DNA of 64,000 nucleotides from Clostridia bacterium UC5.1-2E3 (GCA_001304875.1 BBZO01000016.1:22639-86638); one strand, 5' to 3'. Shown: positions 9,112 through 19,214, numbered from the stretch's first letter. The notes: generated from the letters alone by a model not told the origin. Made by a program: numbers and translations.

Positions 9112-9887
9112 ATGGACAGAGAATCATTTTGAGAGAATATAATATCGACGAGGCGACCTTTGAGTCAGCCCGGATTTCCTGGGAGGAGTTAGAGAAAATC
9201 TACCGCAACTACCAGGCCATCGAGCCGAAGCTCCGGTCCATCGGAAAGGAGTTTGTGGACCGGTATTTCTACGACGTGGAGAAGGCCGGGATCCATTCTT
9301 ACCGCTACCGGGCCAAGGACCAGGGGCATCTGTTAGAGAAAATCATCCGCAAGCGGAATGAGAATTTTGAGAAATACGAGAATATCAGCAGCGAAAATTT
9401 CTATAAATTTATCACGGATTTAATCGGAATCCGCGTGTTCTTCCTCTACCGGGAGGACTGGAGGCAGTTCCACGAGTACGTGACGGGGATCTTTGAGAAC
9501 AATCCCGAGCTCTACATCCGCGACAGCATCCGGGATTTTGACGACGACGAGAACCATTTTTACATCGCGGAGAAGCCCAAGGTCTACCGGCGGACCGGCG
9601 ACACAAGGATTTATGACGATACCCTGATCGATATCCGCTCCGACGGCATTTACCGTTCCCTGCACTACATCATCAAATACAGGGGCTACTACGTGGAAAT
9701 CCAGGCCAGGACCCTCTTCGAGGAGGGCTGGAGCGAGGTGGACCACGACATCGTCTACCCCTATTTCAAGGACGACGTGATGCTCAAGGATTTTTCGACG
9801 CTCTTAAACCGGCTGTCGGGCATGGCGGACGAGATGAGCTCCTACTTCCGACGCATGAAGGAAGGCCGCGAGGAGGAAAAACGGTAG
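9112..9887 (+). CDS. RelA/SpoT-domain (p)ppGpp synthetase-like protein
   Basis: A cytosolic protein of about 258 residues related to small alarmone synthetases (COG2357). The synthetase core shows HSYRYRAKDQGHLLEKI, a DLIGIRVFF strand, then YRSLHYIIKYRGYYVEIQAR and RTLFEEGWSEVDHDI, matching the family's YxSLH, EIQxRT and E--H motifs. There is no HD hydrolase or TGS domain, so it would be synthesis-only. I place the start at ATG 9112 (AAGGGA six bases upstream), which needs one T restored near 9128; the uncorrected frame has no such start. It follows the methyltransferase gene by 12 bases and its 3' end overlaps the convergent MATE gene by 46 bases. Confidence 0.85.
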
Positions 9888-11202
9888 TACAAAAGTCCCG
9901 TGGCGTCCGCTAAGAACCAGCCGATGGGGATGGCCCACCAGATGCCGGGAAGGCCGATGGCGGGGATGGGCGCCAGAAGGTAGGCCAGCCCCACGCGGGT
10001 TCCCAGGGAAATGACGGTTAAAACTAAGGACATAAACGGCTTGCCGATGCCGCGGTAGAGCCCGTAGAGCAGGAACAGGCAGCCAATGCCGCAGTAGCAG
10101 GCGCCCTCGATGCGCAGGTACTGTACGCCGATGGCGATGATCTCTGTCTCCGACGGGTCCACGAAAATGGTCATTAAGGGCGCGGCGAACACGCAGACGC
10201 CTGCCGTGATGATGAGGCAGAAGATGAGCGCGGTGGCGATGGCCGAGCGGATGCCGGCCCGGATGCGTTCGCCTTTCTTCGCGCCGTAGTTCTGGGCGAT
10301 GAAGGTGGAGAATGCATTTCCGAAATCCTGCACCGGCATGTAGGCGAAGGAGTCGATTTTCACGGCGGCGGCGAAGGCGGCCATGACCGTGACGCCGAAG
10401 CTGTTGACCAGGCCCTGGATCATCAGGATGCCGAAATTCATCACCGACTGCTGGGCGCAGGTTAAGAGGGAGAACTGGGAGATCTCCCGGAGCATGGCTT
10501 TCCCAAACCGCATGTGCCGGCGCTCCAGGCGCAGAAGCGGCACGCGAACCGCGCAGTAGACGAGAAGCGACACCGCGGACACGCCCTGGGCGATGACCGT
10601 GGCCAGCGCCGCGCCCTCCACGCCCATGGAGCAGCTGACGACGAAAAACAGGTCCAGCACGATATTTAAGAGGGCCGACACCGCCAGGAACAGAAGCGGC
10701 ACGGCGGAATTTCCGATTCCCCGCAAAAGGGAGGAAAAATAGTTGTAGAGAAAGGTAAATCCGATGCCGCAGAAGATGACCAGGAGATAGTCTTTTGTCA
10801 TCTCCCTGATGTCCTCCGGAATCTGAAGCAGGCGGATGATCGGGGCGATGAAGAAAAAGGACGCCGCCGTGATGAGGCAGGTGATGAACCCGATGAAAAT
10901 GAAGGAGACGAAGAGGCTGTTTTTCAGCTCGTCCATCTCGCGGGCGCCGAAGCGCATGGAAAACACCACGCCGCTTCCCATACAGAGCCCTAACAGTATG
11001 GATGTGAGAAATACCATCAGCGCGTAGGAGGCTCCCACCGAGCCAGCGCGTCCGGCCCGATGAAATGTCCCACGATCAGCGTGTCCACCACGTTGTAGAG
11101 CTGCTGCAGCAGGTTTCCGGCGATCATGGGCGCGGAGAAGAGGAGCAGCGTTTTCGTGATGGGGCCCTGGGTTAAGTCTTTGTTTTTGGTATATGTACGC
11201 AT
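9842..11202 (-). CDS. MATE family efflux transporter (one frame break)
   Basis: A cation-coupled multidrug/toxin exporter of the MATE family, about 453 residues with twelve predicted membrane helices. It starts MRTYTKNKDLTQGPITK, then LLLFSAPMIAGNLLQQLYN, the standard first-helix signature; the second half repeats the fold with VMNFGILMIQGLVNSFG. One base is missing near 11040 (DALA / VGASYALMVF junction). GAGGGA lies upstream and a good promoter sits at 11244-11272. The gene is convergent with, and overlaps by 46 bases, the synthetase gene. Confidence 0.93.
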
Positions 11203-11243
11203 GGTGCAGAAATCCCTCGCTTTTCATGTAACAGACTTTCTCG

Positions 11244-11272
11244 ATTATACAGTAGAAACAGGAAAAAATCAA
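11244..11272 (-). promoter_or_regulatory. Promoter of the MATE gene (minus strand)
   Basis: Read on the minus strand: TTGATT, a 17-base spacer and a perfect TATAAT, 42 bases before the ATG. Confidence 0.75.
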
Positions 11273-11309
11273 TCGCTGCGCAGGGAGCAGGAGAAAGGAG
11301 GCGGCCGGC

Positions 11310-12096
11310 ATGTATATACAGGACAAAAGCCGCATGGAATCCGGTCTGAAACCATGTGCCGGTCTCTGGGAGGCCTGAAGCTGGAACCGGAGCGGTGCCC
11401 CGTCCTCTGTCTGGCGGCGCCGGGGGAAAGACCACTGCCATGTACCGGCTGGCAGAGGAGGCGGCCGCCCGCGGCCTTCGCGTCTGCGTGACCACCACCA
11501 CCCGGATCTGGCGTCCGGGGGAGGAGAGGCGCGTCCTTCTGCTGGAGCGCCGGGCGGAGGAGCTTAAGGGAAAATGTCTTCCGGGCCAGGTGCTTACAGC
11601 CGGCGTCCCCGCGGAGCCGGGAAAGCTGAAAGGCCTTTCGCCGGAGGAGACCGCGGGGCTTCTGGAGTTTTGCGATCTGCTTCTTATCGAGGCCGACGGC
11701 TCCAAACGGCTCCCGTTCAAGGTTCCCGCGGCGTGGGAACCGGTGATTTTAAAGGAGGCCCGGGCCGTGGTGGCTGTGGCCGGGCTTGCGGCCCTGGGAA
11801 AGCCGGCCGGGGAAGTCTGCTTCCGGAAGGAGCAGGCGGAGCGCGCGTTCGGGATCCGTCCGGAGGAACCGGTGACTCCGCGGCTCATGGCCCGGGTGCT
11901 GGCGGATGAGAACGGACAGAGAAAGGGCGTGGGACAGCGGGAATACCGGATTCTCCTAAATCAGGCGGATTCGGAGAGCGGTCTTTTGCTGGCCTGCGAG
12001 ACCGCCGCCTGCCTGCGGCAGATGGGAGAGAGACACTGCGCCGTGTCCGGACTTTACGAAGGACAGAGGCGTTTCTGGCAGGTGGAAACCGCGTGA
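11310..12096 (+). CDS. yqeC: Selenium-dependent hydroxylase accessory protein YqeC (two frame breaks)
   Basis: YqeC belongs to the gene set that equips molybdenum hydroxylases with a selenium-containing cofactor. The P-loop reads AGAGGKTTAMYRLAEEA and the acidic motif LLLIEADGSKRLPFK is diagnostic of the family. Starting at ATG 11310 (AAGGAGG upstream), two single-base losses must be repaired: a C near 11372 (LWEALKLEPE) and a G near 11415 (CLAGAGGKT). Corrected length is about 262 residues. It opens a yqeC-yqeB-mocA run, consistent with one maturation operon. The exact biochemical step of YqeC is not established. Confidence 0.88.
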
Positions 12097-12178
12097 CGGG
12101 CAGCGGAGCGGACAGGACAGATGGATGATGAGGCAACGACAAGGGATGTCTGAACAGAAAGGATATAGAAGACGACAG

Positions 12179-12974
12179 ATGAGAGTATGGATCAAGGGAG
12201 CCGGGGATCTGGCGACGGGCATCGCCTGCCGCCTGTACCGGAGCGGATTTCAGGTGATGATGACGGAGATTAAGGTGCCCACCACCGTGCGGCGCACCGT
12301 GGCGTTCTCCCCTGCGGTGTACGAGGGGGAGGCCGTGGTGGAGGGAATCCGCGCGGTCCGCTGTGAGACGCTGGAGGCCGCAGACGAGGCTGTGAACAAG
12401 GGGCTTGTGGCGGTTCTCGTGGACGAGACCGGCGAGACGGCCAGAGGCTGGAACGCCGACGCGTGGTGGACGCCATCATCGCCAAACGGAACACTGGAAC
12501 CTCTCTGACCGACGCCCCGGTGGTCATCGGCGTGGGGCCGGGATTTACAGCGGGCGTGGACTGTCACTGCGTGGTGGAGACGAAGCGCGGCCACAATCTG
12601 GGACGCTGCTTCTATGAGGCTCCGCCGCGCCCAACACCGGAGTCCCAGGAATCATCGGCGGCTACGGGAAGGAGCGGGTGGTGCGCGCCCTGGAGGCCGG
12701 GATTTTCAGGGGAGTGCGTGAGATCGGCGACCGCGTGGAGGCGGGGGAGACCGTGGGCTGGGTCGGAGACGCGCCTGTGAAGACGGAGATTGCCGGCATC
12801 CTGCGGGGCATTCTGCAGGACGGCGTTCCCGTGCATGCAGGCATGAAGGCCGGGGATGTGGATCCCAGAGACGTGCGGGACCACTGCAATTCCGTCTCCG
12901 ACAAGGCGCTGGCCGTGGCCGGCGGCGTGCTGGAGGGAATCCTGAACCGGAGGTGTGCGCTTGAACGGAAATAG
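12179..12974 (+). CDS. yqeB: Selenium-dependent molybdenum hydroxylase maturation protein YqeB (two frame breaks)
   Basis: An EF2563/YqeB-family protein of about 265 residues. It begins MRVWIKGAGDLATGIACRLY, a Rossmann-like GAGDLATG motif typical of the family, and has the conserved DAPVVIGVGPGF segment and a C-terminal DPRDVRDHCNSVSDKALAV. Single G losses near 12460 (NADAVVDAIIAKRN) and 12614 (FYEGSAAPNTGVPG) split it. I chose ATG 12179 because family members start at this point; ATGs at 12125 and 12146 are in frame and one of them could be used, as the ribosome site is not decisive. It overlaps the next gene by 14 bases. Confidence 0.87.
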
Positions 12975-13592
12975 ACCGGTAACTCTGATTTTGCTGGCGG
13001 CTGGCGACAGCCGCCGTTTTGACGGAAACAAGCTTCTATATCCCTGGAGGGAAAGCCCCTGTACCGCCATCTGGCGGACCGGATGGCGGCGCTTAAGGGG
13101 AGTACATTTGAGAGAGTCTGTCTCGTGAGCCAGTATGAGGAAATCCTTGCCGGGGCGCGGGAAATGGGCTTTGAGGTGTGCAGGAATGACCGGAGCGATC
13201 TGGGGATTTCCCACTCGGTGCACCTGGGCCTTTCCATGGCAGGGGAGGAGGACGTCTGCTGTTTTGCGGTCTGCGACCAGCCGTGGCTTAAGGCGGAGAC
13301 CGTGCGCGGTCTGGTGGAGGGTTTCCTGCGCTCGGGAAAAGGACTGGGATGCCTGGGATGCCGGGAGCGCACCGGGGATGAAATCCGCCTGGGAAACCCG
13401 GCGATATTCGCTCCCGGATACCGCAGGGAGCTTCTCGCCCTCACCGGCGATGTGGGCGGACGGAAGATCATAAAAAAACACCCGGAAGACCTGTATGTCT
13501 TCCAGGTGTCGGATGCGGCCGAGCTGGAGGATGTGGATACCCGCAGTCAGCTTCCTGCCGCCTCCACATACTCCTCAGCGCCTTCGGAGTAG
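12961..13592 (+). CDS. MocA/YgfJ-family molybdenum cofactor nucleotidyltransferase (one frame break)
   Basis: An NTP-transferase of about 210 residues, of the type that adds a nucleotide to molybdopterin cofactor. The N-terminus LILLAAGDSRRFDGNKLL is the GT-A nucleotide-binding motif (LAAGxSxRxxxxK), and FAVCDQPWL is the metal-binding D-Q-P motif. One C is missing near 13043 (LLYPLEGKPLYRHL). The start is TTG 12961, seven bases after GGAGG and inside the yqeB 3' end. The tail (ELEDVDT) is the usual end; about 17 extra residues overlap the convergent apbE gene by 46 bases. Confidence 0.87.
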
Positions 13593-14560
13593 TAAATCTC
13601 CCCGTCCTCGGTCACGAAGATCCCGCAGACGTCCCCGATGGAGTCCAGCAGTGCCATCCCGTCCTCAAGCCCCAGAGAGAAGCAGGTGGTGCTGAGGGCG
13701 TCGCCGTCCACCGACCGCGGCGAGAGGATGGTGACGGACACAAGGCCGTTCTGGTAGGGGTAGCCGGTCTTCGGATCCAGCAGATGGTGATAGTTGACGC
13801 CGTCCAGCTCAAAATGTCTCTCGTAGACGCCGGAGGAGACCACCGACATGCCGTTTACCGCCACGTTGGCGAAGGTTTCGGTGCGGCCGGCGAAGGGCTT
13901 CTGCAGCCCGATGTGGAAATCTGTCCCATCCGGGAGCCCGCCGACGCAGAGCACATTTCCGCCCAGGTTGATGATGGCGCTCTCCACGTGTTTTTCCACG
14001 AGATAGTCCTTGAGGCGGTCGGCGATATAGCCTTTGGCGATGGAACCCAGATCGATGGTGGTGTCCGGCGAGAGGAAGGTCAGATAATTTCCGTCCAGAC
14101 GGAGATTTCTGTAATCCACCCGGGCGGCAGCCGCGGCGATATCCGCCCCGTCGGGAACCTGGGCCGAGCCGGAGGTGAAATCCCACAGCGAGCTTAAGGG
14201 CTCGATGGTGATGTCGAAGGCGCCGCCGGAAATCTCACAGTATTTAAGACCGGTGGCAATCAGGCTGGCCGTGTCGTCGGAGAGCTCAAACTCCATCTGT
14301 CCCCCGCTTCGGTGGTTCATGTTATAAATCTCGCTGCCCTCCAGGGTTTTGCTGAAAATTTCCTCGTAATCTTTACAAATGCGGATGCATTGGTTTAAGA
14401 TAGCATTATTGCCCCCCTCGTAGAGGGTGATGGTGATGTAGGTGTTGAACAAAAACGTGGAGCGGCTTAAGGGCGGCTGGTGCACCCGCCGGCATCCTGT
14501 CAGGGAAAGGCCGAGGGAGAGGCACAGCGCGGTGATGAGCAGCATTTTTATATGTTTCAT
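13547..14560 (-). CDS. apbE: FAD:protein FMN transferase ApbE
   Basis: A 337-residue exported lipoprotein (signal MKHIKMLLITALCLSLGLSL, lipobox LTGC) that covalently attaches FMN from FAD to Thr/Ser of partner flavoproteins such as RnfG/NqrC-like or FMN-binding-domain proteins. Family motifs are FNTYITITLYEGG, GAFDITIEPLSSLWDF, TIDLGSIAKGYIADRL (flavin binding), INLGGNVLCVGG and a late GDALSTTCFSLGLE. The frame is intact. It is divergent from a Gx transporter gene, a frequent neighbour in clostridia. No obvious FMN acceptor lies in this window. Confidence 0.95.
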   Translation of the reverse strand: MKHIKMLLITALCLSLGLSLTGCRRVHQPPLSRSTFLFNTYITITLYEGGNNAILNQCIRICKDYEEIFSKTLEGSEIYNMNHRSGGQMEFELSDDTASLIATGLKYCEISGGAFDITIEPLSSLWDFTSGSAQVPDGADIAAAAARVDYRNLRLDGNYLTFLSPDTTIDLGSIAKGYIADRLKDYLVEKHVESAIINLGGNVLCVGGLPDGTDFHIGLQKPFAGRTETFANVAVNGMSVVSSGVYERHFELDGVNYHHLLDPKTGYPYQNGLVSVTILSPRSVDGDALSTTCFSLGLEDGMALLDSIGDVCGIFVTEDGEIYYSEGAEEYVEAAGS

Positions 14561-14598
14561 AGGATACCTGTCTTTCGTTGGGAGTATGATTTCAGTTT

Positions 14599-14627
14599 AT
14601 TCTAGCAAAGGCGGTTGGCAAAGTCAA
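14599..14627 (-). promoter_or_regulatory. Promoter of apbE (minus strand)
   Basis: On the minus strand TTGACT, 17 bases and TAGAAT, 38 bases before the apbE ATG. It lies in the short divergent gap shared with the Gx transporter gene. Confidence 0.75.
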
Positions 14628-14641
14628 GAAAGGAGGCGCCC

Positions 14642-15147
14642 ATGAGATCGACGGCGTCCTGGGTGGCCAGATACGGCGTGATGGTGGCCCTGGCCATTAT
14701 TCTGAGCTATGTGGAGCTTTTATTTCCCATAAATTTCGTGGTGCCCGGCGTGAAGCTGGGGCTGGCCAATCTGGTGACCATCGTGGGGCTCTACCTGGTG
14801 GGAGAGCGGGGAACGGCCTGCGTGACGTTTACCAGGATCATTCTGGTGTACTTTCTGTTCGGTCGCACCTTCGGCCTCATGTACAGCCTGTTCGGCGGGG
14901 GTGTAAGCTTCCTTCTGATGGTTTTTGCAAAGCGCAGAGGGTGGTTCGGCATTGTGGGCGTCAGCATTATCGGCGGCATCGGGCACAATCTGGGGCAGAT
15001 CATCGCGGCCTCCATCCTGGTGGGCAGCGGATTCGTGTTCGCCTATTTCCCGTGCTTCTGGCGGCGGGAACGGCGGCGGGGTCTGCCATCGGCTTGCTGG
15101 GCGGCATTCTCATCAGCCGCACGGAAAAATACATAAAAAACTTGTGA
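14642..15147 (+). CDS. Gx transporter family protein (heptaprenyl diphosphate synthase component I-like; one frame break)
   Basis: An integral membrane protein of about 168 residues with five or six helices. It starts MRSTASWVARYGVMVALAII and contains VPGVKLGLANLVTIVGLYL and RTFGLMYSLFGGGVSF, typical of the Gx transporter / Hpre_diP_synt_I family, thought to be an ECF-type substrate-binding subunit. One G is lost near 15053 (FAYFPVLLAAGTAAG). AAAGGAGG precedes the ATG. Its pairing with apbE suggests a quinone- or flavin-related extracytoplasmic electron-transfer function; the transported compound is unknown. Confidence 0.85.
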
Positions 15148-15165
15148 GCCCGCAGTCGTATCTGC

Positions 15166-15195
15166 TTGTGTTCACGGAAAAATAAAACGTATAAT
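15166..15195 (+). promoter_or_regulatory. Probable promoter of galT
   Basis: TTGTGT, an 18-base spacer and a perfect TATAAT (15190-15195), about 40 bases before the galT start. Confidence 0.55.
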
Positions 15196-15236
15196 GGGAA
15201 ATAGAATACCGGGTATAAAAAAGGGAGGTTATAAAA

Positions 15237-16740
15237 ATGGTATATGAGGCAATTAAGAAGCTGGTCTGTTACGGCCTGGAGACCGGGCTTGTGGAGCCGG
15301 AGGACAGGATCTACACGGTGAACCAGATTCTGGATGTTTTAAAACTGGATGAGTATGAGGAGCCGGAGGAGGAGTTTTCCGGCGTAAACCTGGAGGAGAC
15401 GCTTGGGGAGCTTCTGGACTATGCCTGCGGGCAGGGCATCATCGAGGACAGCATCGTTTACCGGGATCTGTTTGACACCAGGCTTATGAACTGTCTGATG
15501 CCCAGGCCCAGCCAGGTGATAAAGAAGTTCTGGGAGGAATATAAGACCTCCCCGGAGGCGGCCACAGCCTACTATTACAAGCTGAGCCAGGACTCCGACT
15601 ACATCCGGCGCTACCGCATCGTGAAGGATATGAAGTGGGTGACGTCCACCGAGTACGGCGACCTGGATATCACGGTCAATCTGTCGAAGCCGGAGAAGGA
15701 CCCCAAGGCCATCGCCGCCGCCAAGCTGGCGAAGCAGAGCGGCTATCCCAAATGTCTCCTCTGCCGGGAGAACGAGGGCTACGCCGGGCGCACCAACCAT
15801 CCGGCCCGGAACAACCACCGCATCATCCCGATCACGGTCAACGACAGCGCCTGGGGCTTCCAGTATTCGCCCTACGTGTATTACAACGAGCACTGCATCG
15901 TGTTCAACGGTCAGCACACGCCGATGAAGATCGAGAAGAATACCTTCGTGAAGCTGTTTGACTTCGTGAAGCTGTTCCCCCACTATTTCCTGGCTCCAAC
16001 GCGGATCTTCCCATCGTGGGCGGCTCCATTCTGACCCACGACCATTTCCAGGGAGGAAATTACACCTTCGCCATGGCGAAAGCCCCCATCGAGCGGGAGA
16101 TCTCCTTCGCCGGCTTTGAGGACGTGGAGGCGGGCATCGTGCACTGGCCCATGTCCGTGATCCGTACCAGATGTGCGGATCCGGACCGGCTGATCGAGCT
16201 GGGGGCGAAGATTCTGGCAGCCTGGAGAGGCTACACCGACGAGGCAGCCATGATCTATGCCGAGACCGACGGCGAGCCCCACAACACGATCACGCCGATC
16301 GCCAGAAAGAACGGGGATAAATTCGAGCTGGATCTGGTTCTGAGAAACAACCTGACGACGGAGGAATACCCCATGGGCGTCTACCATCCCCATGAGAAGC
16401 TGCACCACATTAAGAAGGAGAACATCGGTCTCATCGAGGTCATGGGCCTGGCAGTTCTGCCTCAAGGCTCAAGGAGGAGCTGCGTCTCCTCGGCGAGTAC
16501 ATCGTGGAGGGGAAGGACATCCGCGGCAGCGAGATGCTTGAGAAGCACGCCGACTGGGTGGAGGAGTTCCTTCCGGAATATGCGCCGGGCAGTGTGAATA
16601 AGGACACTGTGGACGGTATTTTAAAGGATGAGGTCGGAAAGGTGTTCAAGGAAGTGCTGGAGGACGCCGGTGTCTACAAGTGCACCGCACAGGGACGGGA
16701 GGCGTTTATGCGGTTCGTGGAGAGCGTGAACCGGATCTAG
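15237..16740 (+). CDS. galT: UDP-glucose-hexose-1-phosphate uridylyltransferase, class II (two frame breaks)
   Basis: Leloir-pathway enzyme exchanging UMP between UDP-glucose and galactose-1-phosphate. The corrected length of about 502 residues and the motifs [18 protein letters not shown] and [15 protein letters not shown] (with the HDHF active-site region) are those of the Firmicutes class II enzyme, not the shorter E. coli type. Two single-G losses break it: near 15992 ([15 protein letters not shown]) and near 16460 ([16 protein letters not shown]). GGGAGG precedes ATG 15237. No galK or galE is present in this window; a strong terminator follows, so it is probably monocistronic. Confidence 0.95.
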
Positions 16741-16760
16741 GTTTAAATCAGAATAAACAA

Positions 16761-16835
16761 ACCGGGCAGGCCCGGATGCCTTGGAGTATATCACCTTAGC
16801 ATCCGGAGACCTGCCCGGTCCTTTTTATCCTTTTT
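16761..16835. terminator. Nested-stem terminator between galT and the wall-binding gene
   Basis: Outer stem ACCGGGCAGG (16761-16770) with CCTGCCCGGT (16810-16819), and inner stem CCGGATGC/GCATCCGG. Runs of T follow on the plus side. It can serve galT and probably the convergent minus-strand gene. Confidence 0.85.
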
Positions 16836-16858
16836 GAAAATCCTTTCTGTATGGGATG

Positions 16859-18058
16859 TTACTGCACCCAGGCTCCGTCCGCTCCCACACGGAGTCCGTC
16901 GGGAGTGGTGGTGTTGACCAGCATGGCGCCGGAGGCGTCGCAGTAGTACCACTTATTGCCCCACTGGATCCATCCGGTCTTCATCCAGCCGGACGCATCG
17001 AAGAAGTAGAGCTTGCCGCCGATGTTCTGCCAGTTGTTGGTGGTGTAGGAGCCGTCCGCGTTGCGGTACCACCAGAGGTCTCCCTGCTGGATCCACTGAC
17101 CGCCCTGTACCAGCGCGCCGTCGGGGCCCACATAGAAGCCGTCCGGGGTGGTGGTGTTGGTCAGCATGGCGCCGGAGGCGTCGCAGTAGTACAGCTTGTT
17201 GTTCCAGTTGATCCAGCCAGTCATCATCCAGCCGCTGGGATCAAAGAAATACCATTTGCCGTTGATCTGCTGCCAGTTGCTGGTGGTGTAGGAACCGTCT
17301 GCGTTGCGGTACCACCAGAGATTTCCCTGCTGAATCCACTGACCGGAGCTGCTGCCGTTGGGGCCGGAATTGTTGAGGGAAATCTGGTCGTGGGAGAGGT
17401 TCTGGAAATGGGAAACCTCCCCGGATTCCACGTACAGCGTGTCCGAAGCGTTCCAGCTGTCGCCGTCATCCACGCGCACCTTGAAGGTGTATCTTCCGCT
17501 CTCATCGATGTATCCGTTAAAGTTGTAGACGTTGTTGTGTACGGTGATCGCGGAGGTCTTGGCGGTGCCGTTGCGGTAGAGCCGTACCTGGTACTTGCTG
17601 GAACCGGTGTCCGTCCAGTGGGCGATGGCAGTGTCGTCATTCTCCCAGTAAGCCTCGTCAATGTCGTTCCAGCCGTCGATGTCGTTCAGCTGAACCGTGA
17701 CGCGCATCTCCGTCTTGTCGTTGACGATAGAGGGGGTGCCGCTCAGCTTGGCGCCCTCGCCGCTCAGCTTAAAGATGCTGGAGCTTTTGCTGGAGAAGTA
17801 GTATCCGTCGTCAGCCTCCAGATAGACCTTTACCTTCGGGGTGTTGCCGGAGGTGGTGACATCGTAGTCATCAACGTAGAAGTCTCCCTCGCCATCGACC
17901 GTGACTTCCCTGTCGTAGGTGTCAAATGAAAAGTTAAGCTTTATGCTCGTGATTTTCTCTCTGTCCTCGTCGTCTGCCCAGGAAGTCATGGCAAAGGCGG
18001 CGGCCATAATGCCGGCGGCCGTTAACAGCCGCACAGCCAGTTTTGCGTAGCGTTTCAT
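16859..18058 (-). CDS. Secreted choline-binding-type wall protein 1
   Basis: A 399-residue exported protein. Signal peptide MKRYAKLAVRLLTAAGIMAA ending near ASW/ADD. Residues 35-130 form a beta-rich domain, and residues 135-215 a fibronectin-like domain (TAIAHWTDTGSSKYQVRLYR). The C-terminus contains two copies of a roughly 90-residue block made of wall-binding repeats (WIQQGNLWWYRNADGSYTTS, GKWYFFDPSGWMMTGWINW, KLYYCDASGAML). Such Trp/Tyr/Gly repeats bind teichoic-acid choline or similar wall polymers. It sits 40 bases downstream of a paralogue on the same strand and is probably co-transcribed with it. Function on the surface is unknown. Confidence 0.88.
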   Translation of the reverse strand: MKRYAKLAVRLLTAAGIMAAAFAMTSWADDEDREKITSIKLNFSFDTYDREVTVDGEGDFYVDDYDVTTSGNTPKVKVYLEADDGYYFSSKSSSIFKLSGEGAKLSGTPSIVNDKTEMRVTVQLNDIDGWNDIDEAYWENDDTAIAHWTDTGSSKYQVRLYRNGTAKTSAITVHNNVYNFNGYIDESGRYTFKVRVDDGDSWNASDTLYVESGEVSHFQNLSHDQISLNNSGPNGSSSGQWIQQGNLWWYRNADGSYTTSNWQQINGKWYFFDPSGWMMTGWINWNNKLYYCDASGAMLTNTTTPDGFYVGPDGALVQGGQWIQQGDLWWYRNADGSYTTNNWQNIGGKLYFFDASGWMKTGWIQWGNKWYYCDASGAMLVNTTTPDGLRVGADGAWVQ

Positions 18059-18098
18059 AAGTGTACCCCCCTTATCTTATTATTTTATGTAGGTGAAA

Positions 18099-19111
18099 TT
18101 AGATTCTTCCGCCGTCTGCTCCGACAGTGGCTCCATCGGGAGTCGTGGTGTCGTGGAGCATGGCGCCGGTGGTCGGATCACAGTAGAACTGACGTCCATC
18201 CCAGTCGATCCAGCCGGTCTTCATGTAGCCGTTCTCGTCGAAGAAGTACCAGTCGTCCTTGATCTGCTGCCAGCCGTTGGTGGTGTAGGAACCGTCGAAG
18301 TTGCGGAACCACCAGCCGTTGTCATCCTGTACCCACTCGCTGACGCCGTCAACGCCCGGGCCCTCGAGTTTGACTTCCTGCTCCTTCTCGGCCTTCTGTG
18401 CATCCTCAAATTCTTTGGTCACGTATAACATCTCGGATGAGGTCCACTCGCCCTTGGTGTTGTAGTAGTTGACCGCGCGAACCTCGAAGTGGTAATCGCC
18501 CTTCTGCTTGATCATGCTGGTGAAATCAAACTCAGTCGCATCGGTAACCTCCGCCACGGAGCCAACCTGCTCGATGGTGATGGAACCGCGGAACAGTCTC
18601 ACCTGGTACTTCACCGCGTCGGCCGCGGGAGCCCAGCTGCCTGTGAAGGAGCCGTCTGCGCTCCAGTTGGCGGTGGCAACATCCAGATCACGTCCGTCGC
18701 CGACCGGATCCAGGGTAACTTTCAGGGTCGCGGTGGACTTGTCCTCAGAGAGGGAAGCGCTCACATAGCGGGCGCCGTTCTTTAAGTCGAACACGCTTCT
18801 GTTGTAGAGCGGGAAGTAGTGGTTCTCGTCACAGGTGATAACGATCTCGGCCTGCGGAATGCTGTCCAGCTGCCAGGTCTCGGCTGGTTGATCAGCGTGG
18901 CGCTGGTCACGGTGTAGCCTTCCGCTAAGGGAGTCACGGTGACGGTGCCGGTGGTGCCGCTCTGTCCGGCCTCAATGGTGTTGGAGAAAGAGAGTCCGAT
19001 GTTTAATACCCTTTCTCTGTCGTTGGCCGCAAGGGCTGTCCCTGCGAACAGGGTGGTGATCATGCAGGCGGAAAGCACTGCAGATAAAATCTTCTTGGTC
19101 AATTTTCGCAT
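18099..19111 (-). CDS. Secreted choline-binding-type wall protein 2 (one frame break)
   Basis: A paralogue of the neighbouring wall protein, about 337 residues. Signal peptide MRKLTKKILSAVLSACMITT ending AGTALA-AND; N-terminal motif NIGLSFSNTIEAGQ; fibronectin-like domain (WAPAADAVKYQVRLFRGS); and a single set of wall-binding repeats (WVQDDNGWWFRNFDGSYTT, WYFFDENGYMKTGWIDWDG). One base is missing near 18884, where INQ joins AETWQLDS. GGAGGGATATTCCA precedes ATG 19111. The promoter at 19148-19176 should drive both genes. Confidence 0.86.
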
Positions 19112-19147
19112 TGGAATATCCCTCCATTTATTTTTAGATTTTGTTTT

Positions 19148-19176
19148 ATTATACATGATATTCGGTCATATGTTAA
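19148..19176 (-). promoter_or_regulatory. Promoter of the wall-protein pair (minus strand)
   Basis: Minus strand TTAACA, 17 bases, perfect TATAAT, 37 bases before ATG 19111. Confidence 0.7.
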
Positions 19177-19214
19177 TAAAGTTTTGCTTGTTTTTTTCTT
19201 ACAATTATTTACGA

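Noticed and set aside
9842..11335. A longer MATE gene starting at 11335.
   Set aside because: That start arises only because the frame is shifted; the true N-terminus MRTYTKNKDLTQG begins at 11202 with a ribosome site and promoter.
16856..17929. A 357-codon Val/Ala/Gly-rich plus-strand frame.
   Set aside because: It is the complement of the wall-binding protein gene; its periodicity only mirrors the Trp/Tyr repeats on the other strand.
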